DNA from: Hormiphora californensis
Lineage: Eukaryota; Ctenophora; Tentaculata; Cydippida; Pleurobrachiidae
Assembly (NCBI GenBank): GCA_020137815.1
Contig: CM035355.1
Coordinates: 1,431,274-1,495,273, forward strand
Direction of reading: 5' to 3'
Length of the DNA: 64,000 nt
Below, one piece after another: positions 11,853 through 23,498 of this stretch (its first letter is position 1; each line of letters starts with the position of its first letter). A model generated the notes under the pieces. The model was not told the DNA's origin. It made no database searches and worked only from the letters and a program-made list of their open reading frames with translations. The position numbers were made by a program, and so were the translations under genes.

Positions 11853-14258
11853 CTGAAGAAGAGTAAATGTTATACTGGGGATTTGGATTTAGTTTTACTT
11901 AAAGTTTTTAAGTTGTTAACACTGTTGTTAACATGAACTGCGAGACTTCACCGTTTCACCGTGAGAAGTGAAGCTTCCCGCGTCCCTGAGCCCATGATAT
12001 TGGCGCGGCGCGCACTGTACCATACGGGTCTACGGGAAGTGTGGACTTAAAAGGACCCCGCGCGTTACTGACATGACTATCTCACAGCCACATCGCACAG
12101 GCTACCTGTATTAACATTGTACACAGTGTATACACCAACACTCATTCGCGGGACAATAGGGTCATAGCTGCAGGGAGAGAGAGATTGTGGAGATGGGAGA
12201 GGTGTGGTTTTCCATTTTATACACTCTCAAAGTTGCTGCAAACAGTGGTATCGAGATCAAGTGATGTGCAACAGAATCAATGTTTCAACTTCCCTAATAA
12301 TACTAGCTAGCTGTACGGTGGTGGTGGTGCTACTCAACAGGGCAAAAGAGACTAGGGCGGTCTGGGGGATGGGATCAACAAACTTCCTATTTGAAGGGGG
12401 CGGGGGGGAGTTGGTCGGTCAGAACTTTGGAGTCGCCAAAAGCCCCGAAAATTCAGGAAAACGCCCGCGGCCGCCATCTCATGATTTATAAACTTAGCTT
12501 AGTGACAGTTAAATCGAACAAAGAGAAAGTTTTTACTTTGATCGACGTGGGAAATATATTACGGAGAATGAAAGGGGGGAAACGGGAAAGTTAATTTCCT
12601 GGGATCCCTCTAGTAGAGCTAGGAAAACTTTATTAACTATTTCATGACATTCCTTCACTTCCCATTTCCCACTTCCCAGAACTTTCAACTGACATTCTTT
12701 CACTTCCCAGTCCCCACTTCCCAGAACTTTCAACTCATTTCCGACGTATATTTCTAAAAGAAAGAGAGACGTAAAATATATTACTTAGAGTGGCTTCATC
12801 CCAGATTCAATTAACTCAGACCATCCTGTCCACACAAGCACTTCACAAAAAACAGCTATACTAAGCTCGAAAACGGGGCTCAGTTTCGGCTTTGTCCACC
12901 ACAATCTATTTCTCGTTATCTCTCGAAATCTTTCTAGATACACATTCATCTCAAATTTCAGCCGCCCGCTCATGCACATATATTCTGTGGGTACTAAAGA
13001 ACGCGTCAGTGCAGCACACCTGGTTTTTTAGCGTGTTCTTGAGCACTGGCCACTACATTCTCACAATACAGTTGTTCCAGTGTGAGTTGTACCAGTACCA
13101 ATCACATTGGCCATTGCGTTATCCCCGGCCCTTGTTGGTAACGAAATTACCCCTCCACGAAAGCAATAATAGGGTTGACTTCGTAACCAAGGCCCTTGTT
13201 ACATGATTACTACTACTAACTACTTACTACTATTTAAACTTCCGGATTACAGGATCGTATGCTATTATATATCTGATGGAGTCCTTGTAGCAGGTGTCTC
13301 CCAGCTTTCCTGAATCCCATTACTTACTACTTTTAACAGTCTTTAATATTCCTATCCCCGGCAAAAGGCAGCCCCTCTCTCCCACCAGCCACTATCTCGC
13401 TGATACCTTTTATTACAGTCTCTCTGCGTTCACGGGCCATATGCATCAACCGAATGTCTTTGAATTGCAAATCTAACACATGGTCGGTAATGGAGATTTG
13501 ACGCAGTATTATCAGGCAGTAGTTCTCAATAAAGACTTTACTTAATGGTTTCCCAATCAGTAAGTCTAGACGTCTAGACTATAGTAGACCCATAGCATGT
13601 CACAGCTGTCAGCTATGGCTAGACAACTTCATGTGTTTTATTTTTCGTTTTTATATCGGTACCATGCTATAATTCTTGATACGTATAGGATTAAATCTTC
13701 GATTCCGCCTGGAACCCTCTCAATAACATGTATTGTTTACTACCTATAGTGTATTTTATCTCTCAATATACCTCCCAGGCCAGTAATATCACAAACCCTT
13801 TCATACAGATATCCTGATAATCCTGATTAATACTGCCATCACACACACACACACACATACAGAATAGCAGCATTAAGATAGTAACTGATAGGAAACTATA
13901 ACTAGATTCCTTGACACTATTATAGAATGTGTCTAATCACCAAAGCACAGTAACAGGATTATAAGTCAGACTCACAATGAGGAACAGAGAAAGTGAGATA
14001 CCACGTATGGATTCCTGTGAATGAAATCCACTGCGACTGACAAAGGCAAGAGGGGACATACTGAGAGCGTGCAGAATGAGTAGAAACTTTAGTTAGCCAA
14101 AGAATGTTAAGCCATAGCGAGGCCCCACGATGCAGAGATGGTCTGAGAGATGGAAAAGTTGTACACAAGTAGATATGGCTGTAGTTATACAAGTGCCATC
14201 ATATATTCATTCTGAGTTTAGGATATGAGCTGTGAAGCATAAATGTCCGCTTTCATTA
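11853..14258. other. Non-coding stretch
   Basis: No supported exon. It contains a CT-rich tandem around 12640-12735 (repeats of CACTTCCCA and CCAGAACTTTCAACT) and a short (AC)n at 13845-13857. Confidence 0.45.
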
Positions 14259-14435
14259 TCATATGATAGTATTGAGTGTTTGCATGGTATCTATGGTAGG
14301 TACGTGTTCATCCACCATTTGGTAATCGTTTATTAGGACAAAGTTGACTCTTGCTGTTTTTCCAATATCATCGTGTTGAACGAATATTTCAAATTTAGGG
14401 AACTCCAAATGCAGGAAGCGATCGAACACATATTC
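14259..14435 (-). CDS. Terminal exon of an unidentified gene
   Basis: A good acceptor (CTCTATTACAG) opens a 58-codon phase-0 frame, beginning EYVFDRFLHLEFPKFEIF and ending MQTLNTII before TGA. Composition is that of a folded protein, with alternating hydrophobic strands. No upstream exon was identified, although a weakly similar stretch with FEILVIIYDGT follows an AG near 14955. The family was not recognised. Confidence 0.4.
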   Translation of the reverse strand, partial: EYVFDRFLHLEFPKFEIFVQHDDIGKTARVNFVLINDYQMVDEHVPTIDTMQTLNTII

Positions 14436-15320
14436 CTGTAATAGAGCAATTAGTTTTAATAAGCCTTAATTAAGTTCATGATAGCATTTTTTAATTTACA
14501 CCTAAGCGTTAGATTCAAAAACGTGAGGCTAATTAGATGTACAAGTTCCAATTAACAGTTCCAGTCTGACACTAGTTCAGAAATTTCGTCGAATTAGGTT
14601 TGAACATTTCGATTCTAACGGGTCTTAAATCCAGTCTGCTATTGTTGTCGCATGTTCATGAAATAGTATGTACGATAGTTGATTTATGAGACTCATATGC
14701 GTACCTAAATCTTGTGCGAATATCTCCGAAATTGGTTGCACTTTTTATCTAGATGAAGCCTGGCATCAATCTCCCCATCCAGTCTCATATAATTATGTAC
14801 TTGTCACCTAGACTCAAATGGCCAATTTGTATTTCTATCGTCTCCCGACTGTATACATGTGTTCATGCTACGTTCCGTTACAAGACTACTTTATTCTCAC
14901 ATCAGTAAATACCATGGTCCCATCGTAGATAATGACCAGTATTTCAAAATGACCTAGTCAGAGATAGTCGGCCGAACGTCCCCCACTTGTTTTCAATACA
15001 ACATTGCCCCGTTACCTATCACGATGTTGGGTGATCAATCCCAGAGATAAGTTTGCAAGAAGCAGTCAACGAGAGATGCATACAGGCAAAGATGTGAGTG
15101 AGCCTGGTACATGACAGGCACCCACTCGTGGTATATCCCTACCAGTATAAGAGAAGAGAGCATTAGGATGACTGAACGAAATCAGAATGTTGAATAGTAT
15201 GATGATGTATCATACGAAGCAAAGTGTCATTGAAAACAATTTGTCACCTTTCAAGCCAACAATGAAAAAAGTTTGTAGTTTTGCTATAGTCCTAACAGGA
15301 AACCGGGCCCAATAAAGGAA

Positions 15321-15411
15321 GGTACGTGGTCCCTGATTGGTTGATAACCAGTCACGTTGACTATAATAACGAGTTGCTGATCTTGGATTGTACTTGTTTT
15401 GGTCGGTTCCT
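15321..15411 (-). mobile_element. Diverged copy of the GGAACCGACCG MITE
   Basis: In reverse complement this matches the two 107-bp elements at 46196 and 53734: it starts AGGAACCGACC, passes through CAACTCGTTATT, AACGTGACTGGTTATCA and CCAATCAGGGACCA. Its far end is eroded. Confidence 0.7.
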
Positions 15412-15889
15412 GAGCATAACGCTCGATATTATACTTACTGTAGTAATCATACGGAGAATGATGTCAGGTCTTTTCACGAAGTCTAGTATCGTGTCACTGT
15501 GTGCAAAACTCCGGGCGTAATCCATGTCACGTGACTTTGCTAAATGGAAGAAGGTGGGTCAGTATAAACGGTCTGGTCCAATTGCAAAATTCCCAACTCC
15601 CATTTTTGGGGTAAACTTGGTATTATATATAATATGTTTCTAGAATTTGTATGACGTTACCAAGGGGGTGGGGTGAATATAAAAACTCAAATCATGTTAT
15701 ATTTATAAGGAAGACTTTTGTTTTGGCTAGTTGGCTAGTAAAAGAATTCAACTTCAAGAGATGTTTGGGTGCAGTGTGTGCATGATAAACCCACAAAACC
15801 TCTTGGTATAATAAGGTTAACCCTTAGCACAAGACCATATATACAAAGATCTAGGTATGCAGATGGGTACACACAGTTTAATACACATG

Positions 15890-15995
15890 TACAGTCAAGC
15901 CTCGATTTACCGGACTGAAAAACTTTCCCATGGGAAATAAGTGATACCTCGATTTAACGTGCGAAAAGGAAGCTGGTAAATCGAGACTTAGCTGT
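15890..15995. mobile_element. Short mariner/pogo-like MITE
   Basis: Inverted ends TACAGTCAAGCCTCGATTTA and TAAATCGAGACTTAGCTG enclose about 60 bp; a second copy of the CCTCGATTTA core lies inside. The TA at the left end fits a TA target site. The ends resemble those of the unrelated-length element at 22470. Confidence 0.65.
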
Positions 15996-16422
15996 TCTTT
16001 GTTTATCTTTCAACACATTATATGTAATACATGATCTGCTACCACTGCTATCTTTCGACTTTTGAAAAAGCTGACTCTTATTTCTTGTGGCACGCAGTGT
16101 TTATGGATTACAGCAGGGTAGACAATTCAGCTAAAATATTGTAAACTAAATTATAAACGGGGAAGTAATTTTGATATCTCCTTCTGGTGATCAACACACA
16201 CACACGCCCTCTGTACAACAGTTTAATGGGGAATCTCACACATACACGGGCAGAACTCGGTTAAGGAGAGATTAATTAGTATTCTGAATAATGAGTTCAG
16301 AGCAAGAATTAAATTATAAACAGGCACCTAACATCCAGTAGCACTTCTTTTGAGTTCTTCGTTGTGTTCTGATTACATCATTTTCAAATTACTAGTAGGT
16401 ATAGTTGTATGAAACTGCACCT

Positions 16423-16453
16423 GCTACTGCTGCAGCAGTACTGCAGCAGTAGC
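16423..16453. repeat. Short perfect palindrome (GCTACTGCTGCAG arms)
   Basis: Thirteen-base arms, GCTACTGCTGCAG and its complement, flank CAGTA. No gene is nearby. Confidence 0.8.
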
Positions 16454-16999
16454 ATGTGATTAGTACTGAATTTCCGACCAGTGTTACCACATATGGTACC
16501 AACTACATCACTAATTTTCGAGATTTCCGGAGAGTAGCATTGCGATTTCGACCCTCTGACTGTGCCCTGTAAAGGAGGTTAGAACATATATTTCTGCTAT
16601 GAAACTAATGAGTGTCAAACAGAGCGCTATATAGCCATTTATAATAGGTCACTTATAATGCTAAGTTCAGCTCAGTATTCATTTCGCAATCCAGGTTTAT
16701 AATATCGCGCTTTTAGCCGGCAAAAGAAATGGCCAGCGGAGTTATACGGTGATGATCTAACTACTCAGGCAGTAGTTCTAGTACTCTACTAGAAATACCA
16801 TTATATATAGCGTATGATGATCTGCACCAAATATTCGGTCTTTTTCAAGCAGTTCTTAGCTGTCTATTTTAATACTTGGGTTGAGTTCTAGGAATTCTTA
16901 AATATCCAGAATTTGGTTGCGTGATCTTCTCATTCTCCGATTTTGTACTTGCTTTGTAGGATATAAAAGACTTATCTCTCCTCGCCACCTTAAAAAACT

Positions 17000-17075
17000 G
17001 AACATTGTACCTCTTTACGCAGTAACAAGCCTTTGAATTCAAAGGCTTGTTACTGCGTAAAGAGTTACAATGTTT
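17000..17075. repeat. 76-bp spacerless palindrome
   Basis: CTCTTTACGCAGTAACAAGC at 17011 continues to a centre at 17037/17038 and is mirrored without spacer. Outside the perfect 27-bp arms the match resumes (ACATTGTA/TACAATGT) after a single mismatch. Confidence 0.9.
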
Positions 17076-17816
17076 CAATTGAATCGTGCTAATGCAGTCG
17101 ATATAAAGCAGGCAATGCTTTCAACCATATGGGGAACATATGTTCCGCCCACACAACAAACCACTGCCAACTCTCTAGCTGTACTGCGATTGGTTGAATA
17201 TTAACTCCCATTTATATTTTACGGGTAGGGGGGATAACTCTTCTATAGACTGACTATCACGCGTTTTCTTTTGACCAACTTGATTGGCTCGTGGAAAGGC
17301 GATATCATTTCAATTTACTTTGTAGTTTCAGAACAGTTTGATTAATTAACAAAAGTTTAATATATTTTTTACTAGCGATTTATATTTTCTTAGAAAACAT
17401 CTTTAACTTTTAGTTGAGTATTGTAAAACTTCAGTACGATTAAAATGCCCCATTTATCCCTTTTACTTGCTATCTTCAACTGTCACATAAGACACGAGCG
17501 TTGTTGTTGACAGCTCTCTCTCCCTCTCAACAAATAGAACGCTACGGTAGCGTCGCTACCTGGTTAGTTGACAGCTGCTTTAGTGCTTTTTAGTTCGCTT
17601 TTGGGGCTCTCAAAGGGTTAAAGAACCTTAAGAGCAGCTGTGGTTTCCTTGTAATCACGGACCAGTGTTAATATTTCTCCCTCATTCGAGAACCCCCTTT
17701 TCTGTTTTTCTGTTTATATGGCCTAACTCCTTAGTTTTCATAGTTTTATTATTATCTCATCTTCAACTATTATAATCTAAATCCTTGTCATTGTATTGTT
17801 TATTAAACATACTAAA

Positions 17817-19916
17817 ATGTTAAAATTAGGCGGAAGGATGGGGACGATTCCGAACTCAACAATTTACTACAAACTAGCAGTTCCCGTGGACGCTACCATG
17901 GGCTGTATTAGCACGGTTAGTAGGGGCCCGGTTAGTAGTTACTTCTCTTTGTTTGTTTGTTTATTTGTTTGTTTGTTTGTTTGTTTGTTTGTTTGTTTGT
18001 TTGTTTGTTTGTTTGTTTGTTTGTTTGTTTGTTTGTTTGTTTGTTTGTTTGTTTGTTTGTTTGTTTGTTTGTTAACTTCCCTATTTAACAGGTGTTGAGC
18101 ATCATGGTACTGTGCCTTTACATTCAACGAGCGGGTTGGAAAAAATCAACTGACCTAATCTTCATGAACATAGCCATAGTTGATCTCGTAAGTCCAACCA
18201 ATCATCGGTTTTTAGCAAACCCATTTGTTTGTAGATCTTATAAAAATACTTAGTCACTAGACAGTGGTGTGAACCCTTGTATTCCTCCTGTATTTGGGCG
18301 CTCGCGAGGGGAACTCGAATCGTAGCTATAGATCAACCTCCGATCAGCCGATCAACCTCCGATTAGTTGTAGAAAAGGCAGTTCGACTATAAAATAATGA
18401 ATTATTATTTCTGACATTTATTTGTTTCAGACAAACTCACTAAACTTCATAGCTCACTGTGTCATTATGTTGGACCCTTCGCAGAAGAAATTCTACTACG
18501 CTGCCTTTTGGATTCAGGCAAATGTAAGACCCCGAACTCTTGCTCTTCATATCCTCATAATCAATTCACTCGTAGAGCACGACATAGCGATCAATATGTT
18601 ATGTTCAACAAACTATTCTTCCCCCATAGACCCTGAACACGTCCCTGTACTTCACCTTGATCCTGGGAATTCTAAAGGTTTACCTTCTTCTGGATCCATT
18701 CGGATACTCCACAAAGGTCAAACACATGTACATTGTTATTCTGTGTGCTCTCATCTGGATCGGATCAAGTGAGTTCAACTCTTTGTATTACAACTACTGA
18801 CTGTCAAGTAACAAACTGACATGTGTCTGTCACAGTATTTAACTCACTTATGCCCTTATTTAACGAATCCTCTGCCTATTTATCTCTTGGACAGCTTAAC
18901 CAACTGACAACGCCCTCTACTCTCTAGGTGACATTTATGACGTAAGTATTGTCCCCATTTAACCCCTCACTCTCTCTCTCTCTCTGTCAGCTATTGATTG
19001 CTACCTCCGATACGATTGGGCCAAGTACTTCAAGTACGAGGTCTACGTTACTGGGGTCGTCCTCAGAATCATCCTTATAGTGGTCACAAACGCAACCGGG
19101 CTAACCATCATGTACAAACTTGGAAGGGGAATGCGAGACTCGGATGGACAAGGTATATGATAGTATCTGGTTTGGAACGTGTTACAGTGGGTCCACAATA
19201 TTAAACTAACTGTGCAATAGTTTAAATAAATCCATTATCTGTTGTCTAACACCTAAATAATAACTTTCAGTTCAAGAAGACAACCGCAAGGTGGACTGGA
19301 GGCGTTCATCATTTTACACCTCTGCCATTCTCTCCTTTTCCTATCTCTTCTGCCACTCCTACTACCTCTACGTGCTGCTTATCTGGACTGTCAAGGGAGC
19401 ATGCAAGCGTGCTAAGACAGATAACCCTCTGATGTACTTCACCGGCTGTGGAGCTGAGTCTCTCTCCATGGGCCACATCTCTCTTCTCCTCTACTCCATT
19501 GTAACCAACGTGATCATCCTGAACCAACAGGCCCTCAGGTTAAAGGGGGTTGGGATTGTACCGAACTACAGTTCTCTCAGCGATAAATATGATTATCATG
19601 AGAAATAGTGCGAATAAACAAGAGATAACATCTTGTGTACTAAAGCTCTTCTATCTTGCAGGACCCAGATGAGTTCAATTTATAGCAGCATCAGATCTTC
19701 AAACAGTAGCAACAGTACTAGCAACATGAAACTCCGCAGTGTCACCAAGGTATTGTTACTGTAGAGAACAGTTAGAATAGTATCGATATTTGGGGATCGA
19801 TATTTGTAGTTCGATCTACAAGGATCTAGATCATTGAATAATTTTAACATTTTTCAACTTTTCAGAGAACAAGCAGTGCCTACAAACAAAAATCATCCAT
19901 CACCATGTCCTCTTAG
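17817..19916 (+). CDS. Seven-transmembrane receptor-like protein, divergent orphan GPCR
   Basis: Eight exons with matching phases: 17817-17915, 18092-18187, 18431-18523, 18630-18768, 18991-19152, 19271-19538, 19662-19749 and 19866-19916, giving 331 residues. A short N-terminus has an NST glycosylation site. Seven hydrophobic segments follow: TM1 around CISTVLSIMVLCLYI, TM2 around LIFMNIAIVDL, TM3 around LYFTLILGILKVYLLL, TM4 around MYIVILCALIWIG, TM5 around VTGVVLRIILIVVTNATG, TM6 around AILSFSYLFCHSYYLYVLL and TM7 around ISLLLYSIVTNVIILN. The tail is Ser/Thr-rich. The class A DRY and NPxxY motifs are not seen, so the class is uncertain. The Met at 17838 is an alternative start. A canonical poly(A) signal lies near 20208. 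Confidence 0.8.
17948..18073. repeat. (TTTG)n microsatellite in the receptor's first intron
   Basis: About 30 uninterrupted TTTG units end 18 bp before the exon 2 acceptor. The reverse-complement repeat recurs at 56724-56825, also in an intron. Confidence 0.95.
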
Positions 19917-21003
19917 GATCGGATACAGCCAGCAACAGATTTTTTGGACTTGTCCACAGTTCAGAACTATTTATCTTTTCTATAATTGTGCAAATTGTAT
20001 CTTGTAAATCTGATTCCACGCTAGTGTAAGCTCCTCCAAATGAGTACTGTGTTCTCTTTTTCTCTGATCCTTCTCCAGGTTCCAGCGACAAACTATCCTT
20101 TTTGTGAAAAATGGCTATCTGTGCCAGTAACCAGCCAGATATTATTGTGCTTTATTTGTGTAATGATTGTGCAATTTCGATTAATTTAATCTTAAACTTA
20201 GTGTTTCAATAAAAAAACTAATACTGTTCAAACGGCATTTTTGAAAGCCTCCGAGCTTGTGGTTCCAGGTTCGCACATGCAAAATGGGACTCTGGCCAAA
20301 GGGGACTGGATGCCAAATCAAAATGATTGTTGGGGTCGTGCCGGCCCCGTGACGATCTGAGTGTTTAAAGGCCTGGTTACAGGTGACAGGTGTGTGCTGC
20401 CAAAAAATTACCCTGCACTAAAATGGCTCTAACCAGTTAACCACTCAACCGTTTTGCCTAATTCAAAGTTTATCTGATAGGAAATCTCAAGCCCTACCGC
20501 CAAACCCCGACCCCAGCTCTAAAACTAGCCCTACTTAAGCTCTAACGCTAAAAACGGTGAGTGCTGATACTCAAAACACCAAGATTTTTTTGGCCTATGC
20601 CCTAGAAGCCGTGGAAAACGCGCGCACTTGGGGTCTGCAGCGCATGCCAAAAGATTTTTGAGTTTAAAGTTTCCCAAAACAAAATGTTATTTGTTGTGAA
20701 AAATTGCAATGATTGTTGGCGCGCGGCCGGACGCGCAAAACCAGATTTAACGCCGCGCGATAAGAAAATCCCATCTCGCGTCGTAACTGCTAAAAATAAA
20801 AAACCTAAAAATCTAAAAAGCGAAAACGCCAAAATTTTTCGTGGAACCTCGCCTCCTACCGGTGCTTGCAGCCACTGCCCACTGGACCCCGCTTTAGTGG
20901 GTACTCTGCCCCTACATCTTGTCCGGGGCTGTGCCCCAAGCCCTGCTTGTCAGGAGTCCGGAGTTTTATACCCACGCCCCCTGGCCCGAACGCGGAACGC
21001 CCT
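19917..21003. other. Receptor 3' region and non-coding DNA
   Basis: Contains the receptor's poly(A) signal (about 20208) and then GC-richer DNA (20600-21000) with no homology seen. Apparent reading frames here have no splice or motif support. Confidence 0.45.
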
Positions 21004-21432
21004 TTAAAAAGTGAAGAAAGTTGGCATGAGCTTTTGCATGTGTTGCAGTCCCATCGTTAGAATGTCTTCAAGACAAGATAAATCCTTTTTTCAACTGTTC
21101 ACCACCTTTTAACGCACGCCGCACGCGTCGTTTTTGTGTGTGACGCATGACAACCCCCATGGCCCACTTCCGCTCATCTACGGCAAAAAACGCATATCAC
21201 TGGAAAGAGCATAATTTTCTGAGCCCGTGAAATTTTAGTAGGAAATGATTTGAGAAGGCTTGAGTTTCAACGTGCAAACAAAGATAGCGATTAGCGTGTC
21301 ACCCAGTTGAAACTTGACAGAAAGGACCATAATCTGAGATGATTACTTAACAGTTAATTGTTTACTTCGAGGATCGAGGTTTTAAAACAAAACATGTCAA
21401 TTGACGGGTTTACTTTAGATTATCGGTAGCTG

Positions 21433-22344
21433 ATGGCGAAACAGTGGCACACGGAGGAAAATGAATCTGAATATCCCGGACAACGGTTTCAGATCGAGGA
21501 AGATAATCTAATTTACGAAACCAAGTCCCAATACCAAACTATTCGAGTGTTTGATCATGTCAAGTTTGGTCGTGTTCTGTCGCTCGATGGGTGTGTGCAG
21601 GGTTCTACATTTGACGAGTTTCTATATCAGGAGATGCTGACCTACCTACCTCTCTGCTCGACAGAGGATGTTAGTAAGGTGCTGGTGCTAGGGGGAGGGG
21701 ATGGAGGAGTGGCTAGAGAGGCTGCCAAAGATCCCAGAGTCAAATCTGTCACTGTTGTTGATATTGACGAAAAAGTGGTTGAAACATGTCGCAAGTTTAT
21801 ACCTTCTATGGCTGCATCTTTTGACAACCCTAAGGTAACTCTGATTATTGAAAACGCTAAAACCTACCTGAAAAATCAGCCGGATAATTCGTTTAATGCT
21901 GTCATTATTGATCTAACAGACTCTCCATCAAAAGAGGACGACTCAGAGCCGCAGTTTATTAACAGCGATCTAATGCGAGATATTAGGCGAGTTTTAGTAA
22001 ATGGTGGTGTTCTATCCCAACAAGATTTTGCTCCCTACTCAAACAACAGACTCCTTTCAAAGAGTGTTGATGTCTTCAAAGCGGCAACCACTAACGTATG
22101 CTATGGCTCTGTGCCCGTACCTTGTTTTCCGAATGGGTCCATTGGGATATGTTTTGGGCGAGTTTGGAAGAATGGCCAGGAACATGTTGATTTGAGTTGC
22201 CCAGTCTGGAAGATATCTGAGGAATGTGCCGTTAATATGGGTTTGAGGTGTTACTATGATGGGTATCATACTGCGTCCTGTACCCTTCCCCTTGATTTCA
22301 AGATCTGGTGGAGAGAACTAGTTGAAAAGGGAGAGAATTATTGA
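21433..22344 (+). CDS. Spermidine/spermine synthase family aminopropyltransferase, copy 1
   Basis: Intronless 303-residue protein with the full PABS fold: an N-terminal beta domain with SQYQTIRVF and VLSLDGCVQ, the DEFLYQEM segment, the decarboxylated-AdoMet binding loop LVLGGGDGGV, and VVDIDEKV. Such enzymes move an aminopropyl group from decarboxylated AdoMet to putrescine or spermidine in the cytosol. The catalytic loop reads IIDLTDSP. That is closer to the DLT loop of spermine synthase than to the DSSDP of spermidine synthase, so the product is left open. About 17 of 303 residues differ from the second copy at 25740, roughly 94% identity. Both copies are uninterrupted, so both are probably functional. 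Confidence 0.9.
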   Translation: MAKQWHTEENESEYPGQRFQIEEDNLIYETKSQYQTIRVFDHVKFGRVLSLDGCVQGSTFDEFLYQEMLTYLPLCSTEDVSKVLVLGGGDGGVAREAAKDPRVKSVTVVDIDEKVVETCRKFIPSMAASFDNPKVTLIIENAKTYLKNQPDNSFNAVIIDLTDSPSKEDDSEPQFINSDLMRDIRRVLVNGGVLSQQDFAPYSNNRLLSKSVDVFKAATTNVCYGSVPVPCFPNGSIGICFGRVWKNGQEHVDLSCPVWKISEECAVNMGLRCYYDGYHTASCTLPLDFKIWWRELVEKGENY

Positions 22345-22469
22345 ACTGTTACGTTGGAGTTGTTTGTTATTTGAGTATATATGCCAAAGATAAATGTATA
22401 TCGGGTTCTTATTTCTATTGACGTTTAATGTTTATAGTAACCATATGGCATATGTTTACATTTTATTTA

Positions 22470-22642
22470 TACAGTCGGACCCCGATTTAGTGGCCCCCGA
22501 TTTAGTGGCACCCCGATTTAGTGGCAGGATTTTTTCCCCCTGATATAGGAAATTAACATTATTTGACCCCGATTTAGTGGCACCCCGATTTAGTGGCAGG
22601 ATTTTTCCCCCGAGGATGCCACTAAATCGGGGTCCGACTGTA
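22470..22642. mobile_element. TA-flanked mariner-like MITE present only in copy 1
   Basis: Ends ACAGTCGGACCCCGATTTAG and its complement are flanked by TA. The interior repeats CCCCGATTTAGTGGC about four times. The matching site in copy 2 (near 26802) reads straight through TTTATTTATAGAATATT and so is an empty site. Confidence 0.9.
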
Positions 22643-22849
22643 GAATATTGTATTGGGATTTATTTCGCGTTCATTGTGTTTTCTAGAATCATGATCTTAT
22701 CATATTTGGTGTAATTATAATGACTCCCCCTTACTGCCGACATCACCTAACCAATCATTGAATATGTTACCTCTATCTATCTATGGTGAATGTAAAATGT
22801 ATCAACTTGGGTAATAACCATCTATTCCCGATTCTAGCAGGGTATGTTT

Positions 22850-23160
22850 ATATTGGGACCTGCCCCTAAAGCGATCGGAGGAATAGCCGCCATCCTCGCC
22901 AGCTGTATCACATGTCATCAGGTTGGTGTAAATACTAAAAATATTGTATGGCACTCCAAATTCTCTATGAGTAGTAGACCAAATGTCAGATATAATTAAC
23001 AGATAATTAACAGAAACAAAATATCTTCCCAGATCTACATGAACCTTCGAACTTGATTACTAGACCACGAGCATGCGATAATTATATCAGATTACTCATT
23101 ATATGTTCCAATCTATGCCCGACATCTTGGTTAGTGGTTCTTGGAAGTGGAGCTTTCTGA
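22850..23160 (+). pseudogene. TMEM184 exon 1 and degraded exon 2 fragment
   Basis: The stretch from 22850 encodes the same MFILGPAPKAIGGIAAILAS start as the real gene at 27067 and has a donor, but the next homologous block (from about 23033) keeps only scraps of exon 2 (GTTCCAATCTATGCC, TGGAAGTGGAGC) with large deletions. No later exons follow before copy 2 begins. It cannot make TMEM184. Confidence 0.85.
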
Positions 23161-23498
23161 CACATCGTTTTTGGGTAGGCATACGCTTTAGAAAGTGGTA
23201 AATGGTATAGCGTTTATCCGTTAACCCCGGTAGTGAACCATTTATTTTTAACACTATTAAGCGGTATATTAAATGTATTGATTATTAAAGTGAAGAAAGT
23301 TGGCTTAAGCTTTTGCATGTGCTACAGTTCCATCGTTAGAGTGTCTTCAAGACAAGATAAGTCCTTTTTTCCAATGTTCACCACCTTTTAACGCACGCCG
23401 CACCCGTCGTTTTTGTGTGTGACGCATGACAACCCCCGGCCATGGCCCACTTCCGCTCAAACTACGGCAAAAAACCGCATATCACTGGAAAGAGCATA

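Larger units (their letters stand above)
14436..17816. other. Non-coding stretch with MITEs and palindromes
   Basis: No supported gene in 3.4 kb. It holds a diverged copy of the 107-bp MITE (15321-15411), a mariner/pogo-like MITE (15890-15995) and two palindromes (16423-16453 and 17000-17075), listed separately. Confidence 0.5.
21004..23287 (+). repeat. Tandem segmental duplication, copy 1
   Basis: This unit starts at GTGAAGAAAGTTGGC and matches the unit beginning at 23288. It contains about 200 bp of shared 5' flank, an aminopropyltransferase gene, and TMEM184 exon 1 plus an eroded exon 2. It lacks the LINE found in copy 2 and has a TA-flanked MITE missing from copy 2. Confidence 0.88.

Noticed and set aside
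12892-13206. 104-codon plus-strand frame
   Set aside because: No homology, no splice context and an unremarkable composition; likely chance.
17939-18127. Asn-Lys-Gln-Thr and Cys-Leu-Phe-Val repeat frames
   Set aside because: Translations of the (TTTG)n microsatellite; the same artefact appears at 56.7 kb.
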